Of a stretch of DNA of 64,000 nucleotides, positions 55,394 through 64,000 are shown piece by piece. This DNA comes from Microbacterium telephonicum. GTDB lineage: Bacteria; Actinomycetota; Actinomycetes; Actinomycetales; Microbacteriaceae. Each line of letters starts with the position of its first letter. Within the stretch, counting starts at the first letter, position 1. Below the pieces are notes generated by a model. The model was not told where the DNA came from. It did not search any database and worked only from the letters and a program-made list of their open reading frames with translations. The translations under genes were made by a program, and so were the position numbers. The DNA is taken from positions 437,259-501,258 of the forward strand of contig NZ_RCDB01000003.1 in NCBI RefSeq assembly GCF_003651225.1. The letters are read 5' to 3'.

Positions 55394-56233
55394 TCAGTCG
55401 AGGAACAGGGCGCGGAGGCGCTTGGTCGTGAAGACGAGCCCGATCGCGATCATGACGACGTAGTAAAGCACGTGCCAGACCATGTCGGGCGTGATGATTC
55501 CCGTCGTCAGCTGGCGCACCATCTCGACACCGTGCCACAGCGGCAGGGCCATCACGATCTGCTGCACCCACCCGGGGTAGACGGTGATCGGGTAGAACGT
55601 CGCCGAGAACAGGAACATCGGCAGCAGCACGAAGTTGATCCAGTCCATGTGCTGGAAGGTCTTCATGTAGCTCGTGACCGCCATACCGAGGCTCGCGAAG
55701 CCGAAGGCGATCAGCAGCACGGCAGGGATGGCGAGCACGGCCGTCCAGGCGAGGTTGAGCCCGGCGATCTGCATGATGATCATGAAGCCGGTCGCGTACA
55801 GCAGCCCCCGCAGCAGCGCGTAGAGGATCTCGCCGAGGGCCACGTCGAGCGGACCGAGCGAGGTCGACAGCATCCCCTCGTAGAGCTTGCCGTAGTGCAG
55901 CTTGAAGAAGACGTTCCACGTCGAGTCGTAGATCGCGCCGTTCATCGCCGACACGGCCAGCAGCGCCGGGGCGATGAACGCGGCGTACGAGACGGTCACG
56001 CCCTGCGCGGTCTCGACGTCGCCGATGAGGGCGCCGAGCCCGATGCCCATCGAGGCCAGGTAGAACACCGGCTCGAAGAAGCCCGACACGACGATGATCC
56101 AGCTCGACGAGCGCGCGGCGATGAGCCCCCGCTGCAGCACCGACCAGGGGTTGCCCGCCCACAGGGCCCGCACGCCGCCGGTGCGACGCGGCGCCTCCGC
56201 GATCCCCGCGCGCGAGGTCGGCGGGGCGCTCAC
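55394..56233 (-). CDS. ABC-2 type permease, NodJ-like (second)
   Basis: A 279-residue ABC-2 permease with six helices. It shows the family pattern SGFFEPVFYLASMGIGLGAL near the N-terminus, WNVFFKLHYGKLYEGMLSTS around residue 105, and the conserved FVLLPMFLFSATFYPITVYP loop. GTG 56233 overlaps the first permease stop by 4 bp. It probably forms an exporter with the two genes upstream; the nodulation family exports lipo-oligosaccharides, but the actinobacterial cargo is unknown. Confidence 0.92.
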   Translation of the reverse strand: MSAPPTSRAGIAEAPRRTGGVRALWAGNPWSVLQRGLIAARSSSWIIVVSGFFEPVFYLASMGIGLGALIGDVETAQGVTVSYAAFIAPALLAVSAMNGAIYDSTWNVFFKLHYGKLYEGMLSTSLGPLDVALGEILYALLRGLLYATGFMIIMQIAGLNLAWTAVLAIPAVLLIAFGFASLGMAVTSYMKTFQHMDWINFVLLPMFLFSATFYPITVYPGWVQQIVMALPLWHGVEMVRQLTTGIITPDMVWHVLYYVVMIAIGLVFTTKRLRALFLD

Positions 56234-57116
56234 TTCGCGAGCCTTTCGATGAACACGCGTCGGCCCCACAGGTATCCGGCCACGCTCAGCACCACGAGGT
56301 AGGCGATGTGCACCACGACCATCGCGGGTGCGACGTCGGAGTGGTAGGTCGCGACGCGGCCGAGCTCGGTGCCGTGCCACAGCGGCGAGATCCACCCGAT
56401 CCACTGCAGCCAGACGGGCAGGGTGTCCAGCGGATAGAACGTGCCCGAGAACAGGAACATCGGCATGAACAGGAACCGCTGCACGAGCGCGAACTGGCCC
56501 TTGTCGTCTTCGATCGATCCCGCGTAGGCCATGAGCGGGATGCCGAACGCCAGGCCCGCGGCGACACCGGCGAGGACCGACAGCCAGCCCGTCTCGGGAT
56601 GCGGCACGGTCTCGAGGCCGAACAGCCCGAAGATCCACAGGAACAGGTAGAACGCCCCGGCGGCGACGATCATGCGCGCCGTCGCCCCGGCGATCACACC
56701 GTTGGCGATCTGCGGGCTCGACAGCGGCGACGCGTTGAACCCGTAGAAGTAGCGGCGCCATTTGAACCCGGCCATGACCGGATAGGTCATCTCCTCGGAC
56801 GCCACCGAGATCGCCGCGGTCGCCAGCAGCGCCGGCCCGACGAACATGAGGTAGCCGACCTCGCGACCGTGATCGACGATCGGCGCCTGGATGAGGGCGG
56901 CCAGTCCCAACGCGAGTCCCAGCAGGTACATGACCGGCTGCCCGAGCGCGCCGACGACGATCGTCCAGCCGTAGGCGCGCATGGCGCGCACCATGTGCTC
57001 GGTGACGTACCAGGAGCCGCGGGCGCGGGGCTTGCGCCCCCATTCCACGGCCTCCGCGCGCAGCTCGTCGAGCGAGGGGTGCGCGGCGGGCGGCGACGAG
57101 GGGAGGGTGGTGCCGC

Positions 57117-57120
<4 letters not shown>
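56230..57120 (-). CDS. ABC-2 type permease, NodJ-like (first)
   Basis: A 296-residue homolog of the adjacent permease, with a longer cytoplasmic N-terminus and six helices: GALGQPVMYLLGLALGLAAL, TYPVMAGFKWRRYFYGFNAS, and FLFMPMFLFSGTFYPLDTLP. The two permeases align along their length and presumably form a heterodimer. ATG 57120 overlaps the ATPase stop (ATGA). Confidence 0.92.
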
Positions 57121-58058
<938 letters not shown>

Positions 58059-58098
58059 CGCACCACACTAGCGCCGCCCTCGGACACTCCTGCGCGCC

Positions 58099-58233
58099 TT
58101 GCACGCCGACCTCGCCCGCGCCGAAGCCGAGCAGGTGCGTCGTGCCCGCGCCCTCGGCTTCTCGTGGGTCGCGATCGCCGACGCCATGGGCATCAGCCGA
58201 CGGGCAGTGCACAAGAAGTACGGGAGACAATAG
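58099..58233 (+). CDS. Very small helix-turn-helix protein
   Basis: A short frame ending at TAG 58231-58233 encodes a helix-turn-helix: AEAEQVRRARALGFSWVAIA followed by DAMGISRRAVHKKYGRQ. That is the pattern of small actinobacterial HTH proteins with Trp in helix 1 and R-x-A-V-H-K-K-Y at the end of the recognition helix. No ATG or GTG precedes the helices in frame; TTG 58099 (44 residues) or CTG 58090 would be the start, and the frame is closed by TAG at 58069. It may be an intact tiny gene or the 3' end of a truncated one. It lies 48 bp before the ABC exporter. Confidence 0.55.
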   Translation: MHADLARAEAEQVRRARALGFSWVAIADAMGISRRAVHKKYGRQ

Positions 58234-58281
58234 AGACGGCAACGTCGCCCGATCACCACCCGACACCGAGGACGCCCCACC

Positions 58282-60231
58282 ATGTCTTCCGACGCCCGCC
58301 GCAGCGCTCGACCTTCCCGCTCCCCCCGCCGCCCCCGCGAGGATGCCGGCCCGCGGGCGAGCCTGCGCCAGCTGCTGCCGTTCCTGTTCGAGCACAAGGC
58401 GGTGCTGATCGTCGTCGCCGTGCTGAGCGTGCTGGCCGCCGCCGCGACGCTCGCCCAGCCGCTCGTGGTCGGTCAGGTCATCGCCCTCGTGCAGGTCGGC
58501 GACCCCCTCGGCACCCTCGTGTGGGTGCTCGTCGCGCTCGTCGTGGTCGCGTCGGTCATCAGCGGGGTGCAGCACTACCTGCTGCAGCGCACCGGTACCG
58601 CCGTCGTCTATTCGAGCAGGCGTCGACTCGTCGCGCAGCTGCTGCATCTGCCGGTCAAGGAGTACGACGCGCGCCGCACCGGCGACCTCGTCTCGCGCGT
58701 GGGCACCGACACGACCCTGCTGTACGCCGTGCTCACCCAGGGCCTGGCCGACTCGGTCGGCAACGCGCTCATCTTCGTCGGCGCCGTCATCGCGATGCTC
58801 GTCATCGACCCGCTCCTGCTCGTGATGATCCTCGTCGTCGTGGGCGCATCGGTCGCGATCGTCGGCGTGCTCTCGGGCCGCATCCGCCGCGCCACCCACG
58901 CGCAGCAGGAGGCCGTCGGAGAACTCGCGTCGGGCGTCGAGCGGGCGGTCGGCTCGATCCGCACGATCCGCGCCGCGGGCGCGTCGGGCCGCGAGCAGGC
59001 CGCGATCGAGACCACGGCGCGCGGTGCGTTCGACGCGGGCGTGCGGGTCGCGAAGTCGTCCGCGCTCGTCGTGCCGATCGCCGGGATCGCGCTGCAGCTC
59101 TCGCTGCTGGTGGTGCTGGGCGTCGGCGGCTTCCGCGTCGCGTCGGGGGCGATCTCGATCGCCCAGCTCGTGACGTTCGTCATGTTCCTGTTCTTCCTGG
59201 TGCAGCCGCTCGGCTCGTTCTTCGGGGCGATCACCTCGGTCAACCAGGCACTCGGCGCGCTCGGCCGCATCCAGGAGGTGCTGGACCTGCCGACCGAGAC
59301 CGCCGACGACGACGCGATCGCGACGACCGTGCAGCAGGCCCGGCTGGCCGATCCGGCATCCGACCTCACCGGCCCGATCAACACGCTCGACGACCTGCTC
59401 GCCACCCGCGACGCGCCCGCGATCGAGTTCCGCGACGTGCACTTCGCCTACCCGGCCGCCGTCGTGCGCGCCCGCCGCGACGCCGAGGCCGAGGTGGCCC
59501 GCACCCTCGCCGACGTCCACGCCGACACGGTGAGCATGCCGGATGCGGACGGCGACGTGCTGCGCGGCGTCTCGTTCGCCGTCCCCCGCGGCGCGCGCGT
59601 CGCCCTCGTCGGCCCGTCGGGCGCGGGCAAGTCGACGACGCTCGCCCTCATCGAGCGCTTCTACGACCCGGATGCCGGCGCCGTGCTGCTCGACGGCACC
59701 GACGTGCGCCGCATCGACCGCACGCGGCTGCGCGCGCAGCTGGGCTACGTCGAGCAGGACGCCCCGACCCTCGCCGGCACCCTCGCCGACAACCTGCGCC
59801 TGGCCGCGCCCCACGCCGACGACGAGGAGTGCGAACGCGTGCTGCGCGCCGTCAACCTCGGCGACGTGCTCGAGCGCAGCCCGCTCGGCCTCGAGGCCCC
59901 GGTGGGCGAGGCCGGCGTCATGCTCTCCGGCGGCGAGCGCCAGCGTCTCGCGATCGCCCGGGCACTGCTGGCGGCGCCGCCCATCCTGCTGCTGGACGAG
60001 TCGACGTCGTCGCTCGACGGCCTCAACGAACAGCGGATGCGGGAGGCCATCGACGCGGTCGCCACGGGGCGCACGCTCGTGCTGATCGCGCACCGCCTGT
60101 CGACCGTCGTCGACAGCGACCTCATCGTCGTGATGGACCGCGGCCGCGTCGTCGGCCAGGGCACTCACGAGGAGCTGCTGGCGACGACCCCGCTGTACCG
60201 CGAGCTCGCCCGCCACCAACTGCTGGTCTGA
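58282..60231 (+). CDS. ABC transporter, fused membrane-ATPase (MDR/lipid exporter type)
   Basis: A 649-residue half-transporter: Arg/Pro-rich N-terminus, six membrane helices (residues 35-320), then the ATPase. The nucleotide domain has Walker A ALVGPSGAGKSTTL near residue 440, VEQDAPTLAGTLADNL, signature VMLSGGERQRLAIARAL, Walker B LLLDESTSSLDG and IAHRLSTV. Between the first strand (FRDVHFAYP) and the usual VLRGVSF is an extra stretch of about 35 residues rich in Ala/Arg/Glu. It likely acts as a homodimer; substrate unknown. It may be controlled by the tiny HTH gene just upstream. Confidence 0.93.
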   Translation: MSSDARRSARPSRSPRRPREDAGPRASLRQLLPFLFEHKAVLIVVAVLSVLAAAATLAQPLVVGQVIALVQVGDPLGTLVWVLVALVVVASVISGVQHYLLQRTGTAVVYSSRRRLVAQLLHLPVKEYDARRTGDLVSRVGTDTTLLYAVLTQGLADSVGNALIFVGAVIAMLVIDPLLLVMILVVVGASVAIVGVLSGRIRRATHAQQEAVGELASGVERAVGSIRTIRAAGASGREQAAIETTARGAFDAGVRVAKSSALVVPIAGIALQLSLLVVLGVGGFRVASGAISIAQLVTFVMFLFFLVQPLGSFFGAITSVNQALGALGRIQEVLDLPTETADDDAIATTVQQARLADPASDLTGPINTLDDLLATRDAPAIEFRDVHFAYPAAVVRARRDAEAEVARTLADVHADTVSMPDADGDVLRGVSFAVPRGARVALVGPSGAGKSTTLALIERFYDPDAGAVLLDGTDVRRIDRTRLRAQLGYVEQDAPTLAGTLADNLRLAAPHADDEECERVLRAVNLGDVLERSPLGLEAPVGEAGVMLSGGERQRLAIARALLAAPPILLLDESTSSLDGLNEQRMREAIDAVATGRTLVLIAHRLSTVVDSDLIVVMDRGRVVGQGTHEELLATTPLYRELARHQLLV

Positions 60232-60248
60232 AGCGCGGGCGGGTTCGA

Positions 60249-60380
60249 GGCGTTTCGACTCGCTCCGCTCGCTCAACGACCGGGGGGCCTCCGGTCGTTG
60301 AGCGAGGAGCGCAGCGACGAGTCGAAACGCCCCGAACGACGCACAGGCGTTTCGACTCGCTCCGCTCGCTCAACGACCGG
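60249..60380. repeat. Long inverted repeat plus third copy, TTTCGACTCGCTCCGCTCGC family
   Basis: A 35-bp unit containing TTTCGACTCGCTCCGCTCGC and CAACGACCGG occurs at 60249-60283, inverted and slightly longer at 60291-60331, and again direct at 60346-60380. The first two copies are only 7 bp apart and could form a long stem; the second carries a 6-bp insertion relative to the first. This kind of element is common between convergent genes in Microbacteriaceae genomes (recalled, not searched). It lies between the converging exporter and pckG genes. Confidence 0.9.
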
Positions 60381-60400
60381 GGGCCGGGGCGGCGGGCGGG

Positions 60401-62284
60401 TCAGTCGCGGGTGAGGCGGTAGCGCAGGGCGGCGAGCTCGGCGTTGAGGGCGGCGGGGATGCGGCCCTCGAAGCCGGCGTAGAACTCGGCGGTGAGGTCG
60501 GTCTCCTGCAGCCAGGTCTCGCGGTCGATCGCGAACAGCTCCTGCAGGTCGGCCTCGGGCACCTCGATGCCGTCGAGGTTCAGGTCGTCGATGCGCGGGA
60601 GGCGTCCGATCGGGCTCGGAACCGCCTCGACCTGGCCCTGCAGACGCCGCACGATCCACTCCACGACCCGGGCGTTGTCGCCGAATCCGGGCCACAGGAA
60701 GCGACCGTCCTGCCCCTTGCGGAACCAGTTCACCTGGAAGATGCGGGGCGCCCGGTCGAACCGCAGCGCCTGCCCGACCTTCAACCAGTGACCGAAGTAG
60801 TCGGCCATGTTGTATCCGCAGAACGGCAGCATGGCGAACGGGTCGCGACGCAGTTCGCCGACCGTCCCCTCGGCCGCCGCGGTGCGCTCGGACGAGATGT
60901 TCGAGCCGAGGAAGACGCCGTGCGTCCAGTCAGTCGCCTCCACGACGAGCGGCACGTTGGTGGCGCGCCGGCCGCCGAACAAGATGGCATCCAGCGGCAC
61001 CGCTTCGGCCCAGTCCCCGGCGATCTGCGGGCACTGGCCGGCGCTGACGGTGAAGCGCGAGTTCGGGTGGGCGGCGGGCGTGCCGGATGCCGGGGTCCAC
61101 GCGTTGCCCTGCCAGTCGGTGAGCTCCTCGGGGATGTCGTCGGTGAGCCCCTCCCACCACACGTCGCCGTCGGGGCGCAGCGCCACGTTCGTGAAGATCG
61201 TGTTCCCCCACAGGGTCTCGACGGCCGTGACATTGGTCGACTCGCCGGTTCCCGGCGCGACGCCGAAGAAGCCCGCCTCGGGGTTGATCGCCCACAGCCG
61301 GCCGTCCTCCCCCGGACGCAGCCACGCGATGTCGTCGCCCAGGGTCTCGACGCGCCATCCGGGGATGGTCGGACGCAGCATCGCGAGGTTCGTCTTCCCG
61401 CATGCCGACGGGAACGCCGCGGCGATGTGGAAGGCCTTGCCGGCGGGGTCGATGACGCGGATGAGGAGCATGTGCTCGGCGAGCCACCCCTCGTCCCGGC
61501 CGATGACCGACGCGATCCGCAGCGCAAAGCACTTCTTGGCGAGGATCGCGTTGCCGCCGTAGCCGGAGCCGAACGACCACACCTCGAGGGTGTCGGGGAA
61601 GTGCACGATGTACTTCTCGTCGTTGCACGGCCACGCCTCGTCCGCTTGCCCGGGGCGCAGCGGCGCGCCCACGCTGTGCACCGTCTTCACCCACGGCTTG
61701 CCGGCGGCGATCTGCTCGAGCACGGCCGTTCCGACGCGCGTCATGATGCCGATCGACGCGACGGCGTACGCGGAGTCGGTGACCTGCACGCCGATGTGGC
61801 TGAGCGGGCCGCCGACCGCGCCCATCGAGAACGGCACGACGTACATCGTGCGTCCGCGCATCGACCCCTCGAACAGCGGGGTGAGGGTCGCGCGGATCTC
61901 GGCGGGGTCGACCCAGTTGTTGGTGGGGCCGGCGTCCGCCTCATCCTCGGATGCGATGAACGTGCGCCCCTCGGTGCGGGCGACGTCGCTCGGGTGCGAG
62001 CGGGCGAGGTAGGAGCCCGGCCGCCACTCCGGGTTGAGCTTGATGAGCTTGCCCTCGTCGACCATCTCGCGCAGGAGCGCCTCGTTCTCGGCGCGCGACC
62101 CGTCGACCCAGTGGATGCGGTCGGGCTGCGTGAGCGCGGCCACCTCGTCGACCCACGCGACGAGGGCTTCGGCGGCCGGGCCGCTCATGGCGGGACGGGC
62201 ACCGTGGGTCTGCGCCGGCGCGGCGGCCAGCGCGCCGCCCTGCGTGGTGGGGACCGGTCGGGTGAAGATGTCCGCGAGGGCCAT
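60401..62284 (-). CDS. pckG: Phosphoenolpyruvate carboxykinase (GTP)
   Basis: A 627-residue GTP-dependent enzyme that converts oxaloacetate to PEP, the entry to gluconeogenesis. Motifs are [40 protein letters not shown], the P-loop with reactive cysteine [47 protein letters not shown] and the GTP loop [19 protein letters not shown] 62284 has GAAGGAG upstream; the longer frame to 62410 is rejected. It is divergent from a RamB-like regulator. Confidence 0.97.
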   Translation of the reverse strand: MALADIFTRPVPTTQGGALAAAPAQTHGARPAMSGPAAEALVAWVDEVAALTQPDRIHWVDGSRAENEALLREMVDEGKLIKLNPEWRPGSYLARSHPSDVARTEGRTFIASEDEADAGPTNNWVDPAEIRATLTPLFEGSMRGRTMYVVPFSMGAVGGPLSHIGVQVTDSAYAVASIGIMTRVGTAVLEQIAAGKPWVKTVHSVGAPLRPGQADEAWPCNDEKYIVHFPDTLEVWSFGSGYGGNAILAKKCFALRIASVIGRDEGWLAEHMLLIRVIDPAGKAFHIAAAFPSACGKTNLAMLRPTIPGWRVETLGDDIAWLRPGEDGRLWAINPEAGFFGVAPGTGESTNVTAVETLWGNTIFTNVALRPDGDVWWEGLTDDIPEELTDWQGNAWTPASGTPAAHPNSRFTVSAGQCPQIAGDWAEAVPLDAILFGGRRATNVPLVVEATDWTHGVFLGSNISSERTAAAEGTVGELRRDPFAMLPFCGYNMADYFGHWLKVGQALRFDRAPRIFQVNWFRKGQDGRFLWPGFGDNARVVEWIVRRLQGQVEAVPSPIGRLPRIDDLNLDGIEVPEADLQELFAIDRETWLQETDLTAEFYAGFEGRIPAALNAELAALRYRLTRD

Positions 62285-62303
62285 GTCGTCTCCTTCGTCT
62301 GTC

Positions 62304-62397
62304 GCGGGCGACTGCGCCCGCCCTTCCACTGTCATCCCAATCCCGCTGGACTTTCCGGCCCCGAGCGGCACAAGAATCCGACTTCTTTCCGTATGCT
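62304..62397. promoter_or_regulatory. pckG-ramB intergenic control region
   Basis: For the regulator, TATGCT (62392-62397) ends 6 nt before its ATG. A palindrome AAGAA-N6-TTCTT (62372-62387) overlaps the expected -35 position of that promoter and lies upstream of pckG as well. A 7-bp hairpin GCGGGCG/CGCCCGC with a 4-nt loop (62304-62321) would form in the pckG leader just before its ribosome site. The pckG promoter itself is not clear. Confidence 0.5.
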
Positions 62398-62403
62398 CAA
62401 GGA

Positions 62404-63849
62404 ATGACACCGACCGCGCTAGAACTGTCGACCCTGGGCCACCGCATCCGCCATCAGCGGGTGACGCAGGGGTACACGCTCGACGAGCTGGGCGCGCTCG
62501 TCGGCGTCGCGGGCAGCCAGCTCAGCCTCATCGAGAACGGCAAACGCGAGCCGAAGCTGTCGCTGCTGCAGGCGATCGCCCACGCGACCGGCACCGACGT
62601 GACCGATCTGCTGTCGACCGAGCCGCCGAACGCCCGCGCGGCGCTCGAGCTGGAGCTGGAGAGGGCGCAGGCCAGCACGGTGTTCCGCCGTCTCGGCATC
62701 GCTCCGGTGAAGGTCACCAAGACGATGACCGACGAGACGATCGCCTCCGTGCTGGGGCTGCACCGCGAACTGCAGCGCCGTGAGCGGGAAGCGATCGCCA
62801 CCCCGGAGGAAGCCCGCCGCGCCAACACCGAGCTGCGACTGGCCCTGCGCGCGAAGGACAACTACCTCCCCGACATCGAGAAGCTCGCCGAGAAGCAGCT
62901 CAAGGCGGCGGGGCACGTCGCCGGCGCCCTCACGCATCGCACCGTGAGTCTCATGGCCGAGCAGCTCGGGTTCGAGCTCATCTACGTCAACGACCTGCCG
63001 CATTCGGCGCGGTCGGTCACCGACCTCGAGAACGGGCGCATCTACCTTCCGCCCGCCTCCATCCCGGGCGGGCACGGCCTGCGGTCGATGGCGCTGCAGG
63101 CGATGGCGCACCGGCTGCTCGGACACACACCGCCCACCGACTATGCCGACTTCCTGCAGCAGCGGCTCGAGATCAACTACTTCGCGGCGTGCTGCCTGAT
63201 GCCGGAGTCGAACGCCGTCGCCTTCCTGCAGCAGGCCAAGAAGGACCGCGACCTCGCCGTCGAGGACTTCCGCGACGCGTTCGGGGTCACGCACGAGGCG
63301 GCGGGCATGCGGATGACGAACCTCCTGACCGTGCACCTCGGCATCCCTCTGCACTTCCTGCGTGTCGACGGGTCGGGCGCGATCAACCGCGTCTACGAGA
63401 ACGACGAGCTGCCGCTGCCCACCGACGTGACCGGCGCGGTCGAGGGGCAGATCGTCTGCCGCCGCTTCGCCGCGCGCGCCGCCTTCGGGGAGCAGAACCG
63501 CACGATCGAGCACTACCAGTACACCGACACCCCCGCCGGCACCTTCTGGTGCTCGAGCCAGACCGGCACGACGTCGGCGGGCGAGTTCTCGATCACCGTG
63601 GGCGTGCCCTTCGACGACGCCCGCTGGTTCCGCGGCCGCGAGACGCAGAAGCGCGCGACGTCGACGTGCCCCGACGACGCCTGCTGCCGCAGCGCCGGCG
63701 CCGACCTCACCCGCCGCTGGGAGGGCAAGGCGTGGCCGAGCGCGCGCGTGCACATGCAGATGTTCACCCCGCTCCCCCGCGGCGCGTTCCCCGGCGTCGA
63801 CGACGGGGAGGTCTACGCGTTCCTCGACCGGCACGCCGAGGTCGACTGA
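62404..63849 (+). CDS. RamB-like XRE/ScfR-family transcriptional regulator
   Basis: A 481-residue regulator. An N-terminal Cro/CI helix-turn-helix ([20 protein letters not shown], then [19 protein letters not shown]) is followed by a helical linker, a degenerate ImmA/IrrE-type segment ([13 protein letters not shown], lacking the catalytic Glu) and a C-terminal short-chain fatty acyl regulator domain with clustered cysteines ([20 protein letters not shown]). RamB proteins control acetate and glyoxylate-cycle genes in corynebacteria and mycobacteria. Divergence from pckG suggests a role in switching to gluconeogenic growth. Leaderless-type start after TATGCT. Confidence 0.9.
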   Translation: MTPTALELSTLGHRIRHQRVTQGYTLDELGALVGVAGSQLSLIENGKREPKLSLLQAIAHATGTDVTDLLSTEPPNARAALELELERAQASTVFRRLGIAPVKVTKTMTDETIASVLGLHRELQRREREAIATPEEARRANTELRLALRAKDNYLPDIEKLAEKQLKAAGHVAGALTHRTVSLMAEQLGFELIYVNDLPHSARSVTDLENGRIYLPPASIPGGHGLRSMALQAMAHRLLGHTPPTDYADFLQQRLEINYFAACCLMPESNAVAFLQQAKKDRDLAVEDFRDAFGVTHEAAGMRMTNLLTVHLGIPLHFLRVDGSGAINRVYENDELPLPTDVTGAVEGQIVCRRFAARAAFGEQNRTIEHYQYTDTPAGTFWCSSQTGTTSAGEFSITVGVPFDDARWFRGRETQKRATSTCPDDACCRSAGADLTRRWEGKAWPSARVHMQMFTPLPRGAFPGVDDGEVYAFLDRHAEVD

Positions 63850-63865
63850 GCCCGAGGGGGCGCGC

Positions 63866-64000
63866 TCAGCCGGTGACGAAGCGCGACACCCGCGCGAGTG
63901 CGGCGTCGACGGCGGATGCCGGTACGTCGACATGCCCGAACAGCTCCGGCACCGGCATCCGGTGGTGGCGGCCGACCGCCATCGAGTGGGTCCACAGGCC
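63866..64000 (-). CDS. 3' end of an unidentified gene, cut by window edge
   Basis: The last 44 codons of a minus-strand frame end at TGA 63866-63868: WTHSMAVGRHHRMPVPELF, then GHVDVPASAVDAALARVSRF and VTG. Codon use looks typical of the neighbouring genes (third positions mostly G/C, and the GGATGC/GCATCC context). The family is not recognised from this fragment. It converges on the RamB-like gene with 16 bp between stops. Confidence 0.6.
   Translation of the reverse strand, partial: GLWTHSMAVGRHHRMPVPELFGHVDVPASAVDAALARVSRFVTG

Overview
The window is about 70 percent G+C, with dense GTG and ATG starts, 1-4 bp stop/start overlaps, a BCCP-fused acyl-CoA carboxylase alpha subunit with a separate epsilon subunit, and GTP-type PEP carboxykinase. 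It comes from an actinobacterium, most likely Microbacteriaceae (Microbacterium-like); genus is an inference. Gene order follows the Mycobacterium tuberculosis block from purK (Rv3276c) through birA, accD5/E5, maf, accA3, lpdA, purine nucleoside phosphorylase, phosphomannomutase, add, deoA, cdd to sdhCDAB (Rv3316-Rv3319), so most of the window is chromosomal backbone with lineage-specific insertions.

Layout. 1-4.7 kb: purK (cut by the window edge), a PH-domain membrane protein, birA and the acyl-CoA carboxylase beta and epsilon genes. 4.75-9.5 kb: a gene-poor 0.4 kb, then a NarL-type two-component system with a membrane partner and an RNA uracil methyltransferase. 9.6-16.2 kb: maf, biotin carboxylase/BCCP, a cysteine-less LpdA-type flavoprotein, purine nucleoside phosphorylase and phosphohexomutase. 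16.4-24.8 kb: an acetyltransferase, a mannitol PTS regulator and, divergently, a complete mannitol PTS operon carrying its own HPr and enzyme I. 24.8-27.8 kb: a hydrolase, a TauE-like permease and a DUF559 endonuclease-fold gene bracketed by four 86-bp inverted-repeat elements. 27.8-36 kb (minus strand): a nucleoside uptake and salvage operon (BMP lipoprotein, ATPase, two permeases, cdd, deoA, add). 36-41 kb: manC and sdhCDAB. 41-46 kb: BrkB-type membrane protein, exonuclease III, trpS, acetyltransferase, Fpg/Nei glycosylase. 46-49.3 kb: glpD-glpK. 49.4-53 kb: FMN riboswitch and ribD-ribE-ribBA-ribH. 53-60 kb: small membrane protein, MHS transporter, NodIJ-like ABC exporter, a tiny HTH gene and an ABC exporter. 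60.4-64 kb: pckG, a divergent RamB-like regulator and the end of an unidentified gene.

The genes form coherent modules: biotin ligation beside the biotin-dependent carboxylase, nucleoside import with its catabolic enzymes, mannitol import to fructose-6-phosphate, glycerol to dihydroxyacetone phosphate, riboflavin synthesis under FMN control, and PEP carboxykinase divergent from a RamB-type carbon regulator.

Two signals stand out beyond the genes. First, fourteen intergenic stretches carry inverted-repeat elements of at least seven unrelated sequence families that share a nested architecture; one family surrounds the DUF559 gene and supplies its stop codon. Second, about eighteen genes have a TANNNT-like -10 hexamer ending 6-8 nt before the start codon, pointing to widespread leaderless transcription. 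No tRNA, rRNA, CRISPR array, insertion sequence or prophage was recognised.
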